From NCBI GenBank assembly GCA_027576995.1, contig JANBQC010000723.1:1-12653 (forward strand): a stretch of DNA of 12,653 bases, in the 5' to 3' direction. Both the position numbers and the translations under genes were made by a program. The DNA is from Dimargaris cristalligena. Lineage: Eukaryota > Kickxellomycota > Dimargaritomycetes > Dimargaritales > Dimargaritaceae. Position 1 is the stretch's first letter, and each line of letters starts with the position of its first letter. This document shows, one piece after another, positions 1-7,006 of the stretch. The notes under the pieces were generated by a model. The model ran no database searches, had not been told where the DNA came from, and saw only the letters and a program-made list of their open reading frames with translations.

Positions 1-214
1 ATAAATACTCCCCCTTGCTGCCACCTCTTGGAACAGCAAGTCTATCATCACCTTTCCCTTTTTATCACCTATCTTTTCGAATAAAGTTCAGTTTTCAAGG
101 ACTTGAGTTCAGTTCTTTACACATATAACTCAATGGTGGGTTAGTGTTACTCTTCTTGATAATTAAACCTAACATGTAAAACTATATAGCTCAGTTTGAG
201 TCAGTGTATTTGTT

Positions 215-1142
215 TTACTGTACCACCATATAGGACTTATCCATCAAGTATTGCAAACTTTGGTTAATTTGGCTCATGGAAAGGGTGGGTATGGCCTGGT
301 CTATGCCCATTGACACCAGGGTTGAGTGTCTCACTTGTAGACCCATCATGTACTTCCCATTGGCCTGCCGAGTTAAGGATAGTAAATGTTGAATAGTGTA
401 TTGGGCACATTCGGTGGGATCATGGTTATCTCTTTCTACCCTGAACATATCTTGAATTTTCTGGGCAGCATTTGGAAGTCCTAGATACTTGGTGCAGTAT
501 ATCACCAATTCTGTATCACTACCAAACCTTCTTAAGAATTGGTAGTGTAAGGACTTCAGGTTGTCGACCTCCAGGATTACCAGGGCTAAATAGTTATGCT
601 GATTATCAAAGACATATAGGTGTTGAAACTTGTCCAGGATTTCCCCAATCCTGGGGCTGGGTTCATTGTTTTTGTTTGCCAGATAGGCAATGCTCATAGG
701 AAGGACATAGTCCAACATCAAAAGAGTATGTATGGCTAAATCCAACAGAGATTACATGTGGCTGGGATAAACAGTATCGTAAACCTGTTTGTCATCTCCT
801 AGAATCTGAGGTATAAAAGAGGGACTAAACAAGCTTATATGGACCCGGGGGTTGCGAATACTCAGGGTTGGTTTCCCATAAATGATGGCATGGGTGAACA
901 GAAACGAATGAATTAGCATATTGGGTGTGTGTTGCCAACAATTTGAGGGACTCTACTGGCATGCCTTTGGGAGAGTCGGCAGGAGGGGGAACCTCCAGTT
1001 TCTTTCCACTAGATGGCTTGCCATATTTTGTCATGTAATGCGGAATGTTGGACTTTGCTGGGTTCAGGGGGGTTGAGACTGAGGTGGCCTTAGGGAAGTT
1101 GACGCTGAGTTTCTGGTCATCCATTGCGTCATATGTCATCAT
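215..1142 (-). pseudogene. Broken gene of unknown function (frameshift plus in-frame stop)
   Basis: I do not recognise the family. Two minus-strand frames abut. The first opens with ATG at 1142 (tandem ATGs, MMTYDAMDD) and is open to a stop at 825. The second frame, displaced by one base, reads coding-like from about 919 down to a TAA at 752-754. It then continues in the same frame, past that stop, to its end at 215. The downstream part (from an ATG at 718) gives about 167 residues, hydrophobic at first and then rich in Leu, Gln and His. Neither break is flanked by the GTAAGT/AG signals used in the mannosidase gene of this window, so introns are a poor explanation. The DNA from 1 to 840 holds only about five CpG, unlike most of the window. 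Intact reading would give roughly 300 residues. An assembly error or two small separate genes remain possible. Confidence 0.45.
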
Positions 1143-1898
1143 CTCGCGTCATCAGTTGTTAAAGAAAAGTCAAAATAAAAATGTTATAAAAAAAACGTTA
1201 TATTCAAAATGGTATAATCAATTTAGTACTTGGAGGTACTAAAACTTCGAACTGAATAAATAAAAATCAGTAAATTGGAGCAGTGGCAATAAAATAACTG
1301 ATAATAATAAAACTGGGTAAAAGGTTAATTGTCGGTATTGTCTAGTGAAGTTAAAATAGATATTTATTCATTTATCTCAAAACTAACTTGTCCCTTCAAC
1401 TGAGGGGATGCTACTAAAGTATATATATAAAATTGACCAGACTAAATAACTATAGCTGTGATAATTGTAGGACAAAAAAAAACCTAACAATAGGGAAAAA
1501 ATTGACCTACTGGCTAAGCTATGGTCGTGAATAGGTTGAAAAGAGCAAGATATAGAAATTGGAAGGTTGGAAGACACAGTCTTCCTAGTCCTTCTTCATG
1601 TCGGATATTGATAAAATAAAGGGATTCATGTTAAGAAATTGTATGGCGTGATTCCAAGAAGGAATCCGCCGGAGGCTGGTTATTCCCAAGCCCTGTTCAT
1701 AAAGGATCATCCATAGTATAAAAGTGGTAATATGAGGTGGTCAATCGTCATTGACTTTGACGACCTATAACTTCGTCAATAATGGACGGAAAAGCAAATG
1801 GAAGTATGATTTGGAAAGCTGAAGGAAAAGAGAATCAGCTAGCATAAAAAAATTAAATAACATTAATGACCCCGGACCGTTCCCATGTAAATAACTCG
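1143..1898. other. AT-rich spacer, no convincing gene
   Basis: This stretch is AT-rich with homopolymer A runs and many stops in all frames. Short inverted repeats occur, for example GATTCC/GGAATC near 1651-1669 and TCGTCA/TGACGA at 1745-1750 and 1758-1763. No open frame here has a coding look. Confidence 0.5.
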
Positions 1899-1912
1899 TC
1901 AATTGTCCGGGG
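1870..1912. repeat. Inverted repeat overlapping the end of the 1899-2324 ORF
   Basis: CCCCGGAC at 1870-1877 is matched by GTCCGGGG at 1905-1912, an 8-bp perfect GC-rich stem with a 27-nt loop. The right arm lies in the last codons of the minus-strand ORF, so a transcript hairpin would form at the stop codon. It could act in 3'-end formation or be chance. Confidence 0.4.
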
Positions 1913-2324
1913 ACCTTGAATTCATCCAAAGTATGGCTACTTCTTGGATTAGTAATGTGTACTGGGGCTTACGCGGCCTCTGGCCAGCTGCCCAGGGCAG
2001 CACAGGTGTCATTTGGCCCAAATCCACGTAAGTCCAGTCCTCACTAACTAAATCCAAGCATCTCCGTTGTTGCTCATTATCCAAGACATGGACTGCTTGA
2101 TCTGTAGATTGGTGTCTCTGCATGACCGTGGCATAAAGCTCTCGGTGGATCATGGCCATGACAGTTGCGTCAAATTCCAAGGGTACCATCTTAGCAAGAT
2201 CAGCTAAATCTTCGTCACTGACATGTGCTATTCCATTAATAATGGCTTGGTGATGCTCAAATTTCTGGTGTGGGTCAGTTTGGCAAATATAAGTAAATGG
2301 AAATAAGATGTCAAACATTGGCAT
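1899..2324 (-). CDS. Hypothetical protein, 141 residues
   Basis: An uninterrupted minus-strand frame from ATG at 2324 to a stop at 1899. I do not recognise the product. It is a mixed-composition, probably soluble helical protein: a Phe/Ile/Tyr-rich start, an acidic stretch (SDEDLADLAKM) near residues 36-46, several Gln and His, and a Trp-containing Pro/Arg-rich segment near 108-118. No signal peptide, membrane segment or known catalytic motif is seen. CpG is not depleted, unlike the broken gene to its left. A TATAAATA box lies 75-82 nt upstream. The start is uncertain. A second ATG follows at 2318, and an upstream ATG at 2346 opens an 11-codon frame that overlaps this start, which could be an upstream ORF or the sign of a small frameshift. 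A GTAAGC donor-like site inside the frame near 1966-1971 could allow splicing. Confidence 0.45.
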   Translation of the reverse strand: MPMFDILFPFTYICQTDPHQKFEHHQAIINGIAHVSDEDLADLAKMVPLEFDATVMAMIHRELYATVMQRHQSTDQAVHVLDNEQQRRCLDLVSEDWTYVDLGQMTPVLPWAAGQRPRKPQYTLLIQEVAILWMNSRSPDN

Positions 2325-2398
2325 TAGCTTTCTTGAATTTCACCATGTGCGAAATACTAGGGCGGTGTTATATGTATATCATAATCTTTTAAGTGCTA

Positions 2399-2406
2399 TA
2401 TTTATA
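2399..2406 (-). promoter_or_regulatory. TATA box candidate for the 1899-2324 ORF
   Basis: The minus strand reads TATAAATA here, the same octamer found upstream of the secreted-protein gene at 3665-3672. It is 75-82 nt upstream of the ATG at 2324. Confidence 0.35.
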
Positions 2407-2857
2407 CATATAAATGTAGTGCTGCAAAGTGCAGAATCGGGAAAGTTTATTTGTTATCCCTTTTACTTGTTTATATACTTCCCGATATTCTCCCCTAGTT
2501 CATATAGTGTTGCATATTATGGGGTTCGGGAAGCCTTTTCTCCTATCAAACCGGATCAATCATTATCAGTTTCAATATATTCCCATTTCATATAATGGAG
2601 GCATCCTCATCGGGCCGTTGTGGGAGCTAGCTGTTACCGTCGTAGCTGCTGGAGGAAGTTAGTGCCCAGAGCTGACCATGGGGCAGCAGTGCACCTCATC
2701 AAGAAGGGGCAAACCCCTTCCGCTGCCCGACTGAGTGCTGTAAAAATCCTCATTCTTAGTTTGAGGACGGGAGTATTTAAACCCACCAGTTTTGTTCCCT
2801 AAATCGGGGAGCAAAAACCCTAGCAGCATATATTATTCATTTTGGTCCTTAAGCATT
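2407..2857. other. Intergenic region without a convincing gene
   Basis: Short plus-strand frames here lack the look of coding sequence and most lack a good ATG context. A TATTTAAA motif occurs near 2773. I see no RNA gene or repeat. Confidence 0.4.
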
Positions 2858-2865
2858 TATAAAAT
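2858..2865 (+). promoter_or_regulatory. TATA box candidate for the 3002-3187 ORF
   Basis: TATAAAAT about 140 nt upstream of the ATG at 3002. The spacing is close to that between TATA-like boxes and ATGs of the secreted-protein gene and the mannosidase gene in this window. Confidence 0.3.
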
Positions 2866-3001
2866 AAAAAAACCCTTCTAGTCGTTGTGTATTGAAGAAG
2901 TCATCGAGGGTGAAGCAGCAAGTAGCCACGACTTCTTATTTACATTTCAAATATTAATAACAATCATTGATCCCCTTACGACGTTACCCACAATTCACAG
3001 T

Positions 3002-3187
3002 ATGTTTCGCTCCAGTAGTAATCAATCAGTCTCCCCGCAAGAGATGTCGCCATCACCGTCACCTTCTCGGCCTGAATCCCCAAATTTACGAAGGTCTGGG
3101 CCAACTTCCGTGTCTCGCCCTGGGTCTTCTCAACCCGGCAGGCAAATCGTCACTCCTCCCGGATCCCCGGGGCGAGGCATTACATAA
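3002..3187 (+). CDS. Small Ser/Pro-rich hypothetical protein, 61 residues
   Basis: The frame starts at the first in-frame ATG (3002) and ends at TAA 3185-3187. The product is dominated by Ser, Pro, Arg and Gly with repeated Ser-Pro pairs (SPSPSPSRPESP near residues 17-28), so it is probably disordered and could be phosphorylated. There is no signal peptide or membrane segment. A TATA-like box lies about 140 nt upstream. Its last 58 nt overlap, in antisense, the 3' end of the secreted-protein gene. The low complexity may simply mirror the GC-rich end of that gene, so this may be a shadow frame or one exon of a longer gene. Confidence 0.25.
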   Translation: MFRSSSNQSVSPQEMSPSPSPSRPESPNLRRSGPTSVSRPGSSQPGRQIVTPPGSPGRGIT

Positions 3188-3519
3188 ATACCATTACCTA
3201 CCATTTGAGCTGATTTAAACTCTGTCGATTCATCAGCACTCATTTTTCTCACTTTACTTGTTAGGCGAAGCTGAGTTCGACCACTAGGTCCAGAGAGGTT
3301 GTTCACTACGTTCAACAGCTCGGAAGGCAAGCGTTGTAAATTGCCAGTCTGGGATGTTTGGCTGATAGAATCATTGGTGGCTGGCTCCATGTTTTCGGCG
3401 GACAAATTCGATTCGGGGCTGCTATTGTCGTTAAGGGGGTTTGCTGGATGAGGCTGAGCGGTGGCCAACTGGGCCATGGCTAGGCCGAACAAGGTAATCG
3501 AAATACAGGTAGTTTTCAT
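3130..3519 (-). CDS. Small secreted protein with F-box-like motif
   Basis: A single-exon frame of 129 residues from ATG 3519 to the stop at 3130; the longer frame to 3600 begins with GTG, so 3519 is the first true ATG. Residues 1-21 form a typical signal peptide: basic Lys2, a hydrophobic stretch, and a likely cut after ATA just before QPHP. Residues 22-60 are Ser/Asn/Pro-rich and probably disordered. Residues 64-93 match the F-box spacing: LPSELL, a Val-Val pair, then Leu75, LRL at 84-86, SK at 88-89 and RK at 91-92. F-boxes normally bind Skp1 inside cells, so one behind a signal peptide is unusual. The tail (94-129) has no known motif. A TATAAATA box sits about 150 nt upstream. A role as an exported effector is inference; the F-box is called by eye and could be a chance helix. 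Confidence 0.7.
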   Translation of the reverse strand: MKTTCISITLFGLAMAQLATAQPHPANPLNDNSSPESNLSAENMEPATNDSISQTSQTGNLQRLPSELLNVVNNLSGPSGRTQLRLTSKVRKMSADESTEFKSAQMVGNGIYVMPRPGDPGGVTICLPG

Positions 3520-3664
3520 TTTGCAGATAACGAGCGAGAAGTACCGAAGGAGGATGGTTCGTAGGACTGTGTAAGCAGGGAAGGTAAGCAAAGATGCCAC
3601 TTATAGAAAGAAGTAGGGCGATATAAAGAGATTGGATGGAGGAATAGTGGGGGAAGACTCCCTG

Positions 3665-3672
3665 TATTTATA
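3665..3672 (-). promoter_or_regulatory. TATA box of the secreted-protein gene
   Basis: TATAAATA on the minus strand, 146-153 nt upstream of the ATG at 3519. That leaves room for a 5' untranslated region of roughly 110-120 nt. Confidence 0.45.
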
Positions 3673-4530
3673 CTTCTCCAGCTGGCCCCACTGGAGCTGG
3701 TTCGTCGAAGGGGCCACAGATGCGGCATCCTTGCTATCCACTGGCTTTCCTATTATCTGTTCTGTTCTCCATATTCTCCCCTTGAGTTGGGGAGAGTACT
3801 TTTTGGATTTGGAGCCGGCTAATGCTGAGCTATGTGGGCTCACCTATCAATATTACGTGGTGATGCTGTGCAACCATCCTACTCTCCGAAGGTTGGGCTG
3901 TATCCAGTAGATAATATCATTGTGGGCACTCACCTCTTTCCTCTTTCCCCTTTCTAATACACGCTAATACCTTTAACCATAACGGCTACCATTGGCCACC
4001 CTTATTTTTCCCCCTTCCTATTACCCTTCGCAGCTCATAATTCACCGGGGCAGGCCTACACTAAGCTACGCACATTCACTAGACCATCCTTTAGGCGATA
4101 CTGGTATAACCACCGGAAATTCTAGCACCTATAAATTGCCTTTCTGTCCTACTCTCACCTTCTTATTCAAGTTTTCTACCGAGCAGGGCAACGGGGCTTG
4201 GGGACTTATGGATAGGAATTGGGCTGGTGATGGAGACGGAGGCAGCAAAGAGGAAGTGCATGCCTTTTAAAAAAGGGCTACCAAGACTAGTTTCGGTGAC
4301 CAAAAAAATAATAATCGCCACAGTAGGTGGTATCTGTGAATCACATATGGTGTCACCTCCGACTTGTCGTTGTAGTATTAGTAGACCTTCCTATAGTCAC
4401 ACAATCCGTAAGGGGGAGGCTAGATCTACTTGCGTGATGAATGAACCTTTCACTGACTGTAACTTGGTATGCTGGGTTAAATCTATTTTCCACCCTCTTT
4501 TCCATCCGAGTTTCATTCAATAGCCAATAC
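3673..4530. other. Intergenic region, possible small ORFs only
   Basis: CpG is present at ordinary levels here. The only plus-strand frame worth naming opens with ATG at 4230 and ends at 4523 (97 residues, Lys-rich start, several Cys). A TATAAAT motif lies near 4131. It has no recognisable domain and I would not call it a gene. The rest shows no coding pattern, RNA gene or repeat. Confidence 0.35.
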
Positions 4531-5520
4531 GGCTGTATAGAGATTCATACCTACCCTTTCCCAATATACAGCTTTGTCTCTTTACCTCTGTTAGTTCCAA
4601 AAATCACTTGTTTGGCTTATACAATTATTAGAGTTTGATAGTGCATAAAATTGTCTACCCACTCCCACATGATCAGACTTTAATATTGTATATATTCATA
4701 GCTATATATAATAACCCCTGTGGAGCCCAACCAAAGCTATCAAAGTATATAATACCTAACTATCTAGCTGAAACTCCCTTAACAGTTAGTACTACATCTT
4801 TATAAAAAGGCACTATTGGCCCTTCTAATCCATCTTAATCCAAATACCCTGCCATCTGCCCTTATTAGGCCTTATAGTACCATATTAACCTTCCCATAGT
4901 CACCCCTGGTACTATGGGATCACCCTATATCATATAACCCTTTCCCTTCCAGACTCCAGCTCTTTGTACTAATCACTCAACCTGCTGATCCAAAGACTCT
5001 TCCAGTTACCACGAGAGTCCTCTAGATACTAGTAGCCATCCAGTTGGCCTAGTTTCACTATATACCTTAGTTACCCATAGTCTTCCCTTGGGACCTCCCT
5101 CTGGAGCTATCCCCACATATATATAACCAGGCCCCCTTAGGACTGGTTAGATTCCTTAGCTTTATTCTTACCCCCCTAGTTTACCCTAATCAACACTATA
5201 TATGCTCACCCCTTCATACTAACCCGTAAGTGTGCCCACTGCATGTCCCTTGTATAAACTAATTACCTAAGCCTTTATTAGTTAGTACTATGCCCAATAC
5301 CTGATACTAGTAGCCCACTTATCCAAGTCTAAGCCCCACCTACCATTAGAAGCCTATCCTTGGGACTCCTGATGGACTAAGAGTGGTAAACCCAGGCAAC
5401 AGGCACTGGCAACTGGCCTTAAACAGTCCCCTCCATTCATAATTATCCAGTTAGCGGGGTCCCAATTTGGAATGCACCCTGAGGTCATTCCCATATATAC
5501 CCTCAGCTTTAACTAACCAT

Positions 5521-6117
5521 GGATGTAATGTTTTTTCCTTTGTAATTGGATGAGGCCTCCTCCCCCTATCTTCAATGGAGCTCACCAGAGCTGTGACTGG
5601 AAATAACCAAAAAATTGCTTATCCACATCTTCTAAAAGTTCTGTGGTATACCTTTAGACAGGGTGAGCTGTAGACTAATTAACAGATGGAAACCCCAGAG
5701 ATATACCATGACCAACCATTGCTAGTAACTAGGCCTGGTACAGCAATAATAAAGGGTGTCTCTGGACTATACTATTGGATGAAAGAATGGGTATACTAGT
5801 CCATTAGTACTATACATATAGAGAAGGTTCGGCCAGACTGTATAACAAATACTCCATTGGACAAGGCAAATACCATTGGTTAACAATGAATTGACCACCT
5901 CTACTTTCCCCTACACATATTGCCTAAAGACCAATCCACCTGGGCCACATTTTATCCATATGAAAGTGGTTTAGTGATACCCACTACCCAACTAGCTAAG
6001 TGCCAACTTGGTACATTAAAAGAAGAGTTACTGAATAGTATAGATACTGATATTTTCTACCAAGCCCAATTGACATTGGGGGGTCTAATTGCCCATGTTT
6101 ATCCCAGGTGGTTTTGA
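5521..6117 (+). pseudogene. Decayed ORF inside the CpG-poor block
   Basis: One plus-strand frame reads coding-like for about 600 nt with in-frame stops at 5551, 5671, 5680, 5797, 5881 and 5887. It then stays open for 75 codons from 5890 to the TGA at 6115. The open part has a balanced composition (YPYESG and a Leu/Glu-rich helix TLKEELL) rather than low complexity. Coding-like sequence may continue beyond 6117 in the other two frames, which would need two further frameshifts. Six stops in about 200 codons is only somewhat fewer than chance, so the call rests mostly on the open 75-codon part and on a codon-aligned match of 5821-5883 to 12551-12613. I do not recognise the family. Confidence 0.35.
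5821..5922 (+). repeat. Dispersed repeat, copy A
   Basis: Positions 5821-5883 align without gaps to 12551-12613 at 44 of 63 bases, codon by codon, both ending in TAA. Similarity resumes after the stop (5909-5921 against 12637-12649). Nine of 20 encoded residues agree, including P-L-D and A-N. Confidence 0.5.
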
Positions 6118-6639
6118 ATTGAAATTTACAACATTGTTCCCATATGAGTGGATATCAAATGAGATTATTGGTGAATGAGTTGCAGATACTCTGGGACTTT
6201 CAGGCAGCTAATTAGTTATGATTATGTCCTAGTAGATGGCTAGCCAAAATTTGGCTATACTAGAACAACTTTCAGCAGGCGGATTGCAACTGGGAGGAAC
6301 TGTTTGGGCAGGTGAAGGCTGAATGGGCTAAATCTCAAAGGATTTCACTAGGCTGATAGTCTGAGGGTAAACCTGGTCTTGAATAGCTTCATATCTATAC
6401 TGTTTTCCAGAACCCTCAAATGGTTGAGTGGGGTTTCTTCCCCATAACCTTGCAATTTCACTAAAGGCAGTTTCTTAATTACATAGGACTAGCCCCATTC
6501 ACAGGTACCCTAATTCCTTGGGACTTTCAAATGACTGTATGCTTGGGAAAGATTACCAAAATATGCCTTGTGGTGACACTATAGCCATTTACCCCAACAT
6601 AAAACCTTCATCATATATGTAGTATAGTATACTGTTCCT

Positions 6640-7006
6640 CGCACAGTCTAATAGGGGTTGCATGGATAGCGGGGGTCGCCAACCTTAGCTGTATAGTATC
6701 ATGATTGATTTTTATAATTAGATCTCACCATACTTAAACCCCAACTCCAACATGTAGGGTACTAGGACATGTCCAATACGTATTACCAACTATTGCCAAA
6801 ACTAGGCGTTCCTTTTCCCCGGTCGACTAGAGTGAGGGTATATATATTAATATCTAACTATGTCTCTATAATACGGTAAAACTATTTATTGGAGGAAGGG
6901 GCTGTAGCGACACACTATTTTGTAGTGAAAGGTTTCTAAAATCAGAGGGGTAAACCCCATTGTTACAAATAAACTAATATGAAAAAAAAAGTACAACCAA
7001 GTTAAA
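6640..7006. other. Spacer between the CpG-poor block and the mannosidase gene
   Basis: CpG returns to normal at 6640. The right part is the presumed 3' untranslated region of the mannosidase gene. No other gene is seen. Confidence 0.4.
6885..6890 (-). terminator. Candidate polyadenylation signal of the mannosidase gene
   Basis: The minus strand reads AATAAA about 117 nt downstream of the stop codon at 7007, in AT-rich sequence. This is a reasonable position for 3'-end processing, but the motif is short. Confidence 0.35.

Larger units (their letters stand above)
4531..6639. repeat. CpG-depleted block, probable ancient methylated repeat
   Basis: In 2,109 bases I count only five CpG (at 5012, 5225, 5455, 5830 and 6280), although GpC is common and G+C is not unusually low. 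CpG is normal just before 4530 and again from 6640, so both edges are sharp. This is what long-term cytosine methylation and deamination of a repeat leaves behind. The block holds decayed coding-like sequence on the plus strand. A segment near 5821-5922 is similar to one at the right edge of the window. The element type is not recognisable; I see no reverse transcriptase or transposase motif. Confidence 0.6.

Noticed and set aside
3632..3910. Plus-strand and overlapping minus-strand ORFs upstream of the secreted protein
   Set aside because: The plus frame starts with TTG, and these frames lie over the promoter and 5' leader of the 3130-3519 gene; no domain is visible.
3992..4270. Plus-strand ORF of 92 codons
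   Set aside because: Starts with TTG, composition is not coding-like and no motif is recognised.
6118..6240. TGA read as tryptophan (alternative genetic code) in the fossil frame
   Set aside because: TAG and TAA stops also interrupt the frame and frameshifts are needed, so decay explains it better; the mannosidase gene itself is consistent with the standard code.
4531..6639. Repeat-induced point mutation as the cause of decay
   Set aside because: TpA is frequent by eye, but TA-rich sequence occurs across the window; CpG loss is the clear signal and the indices were not computed.
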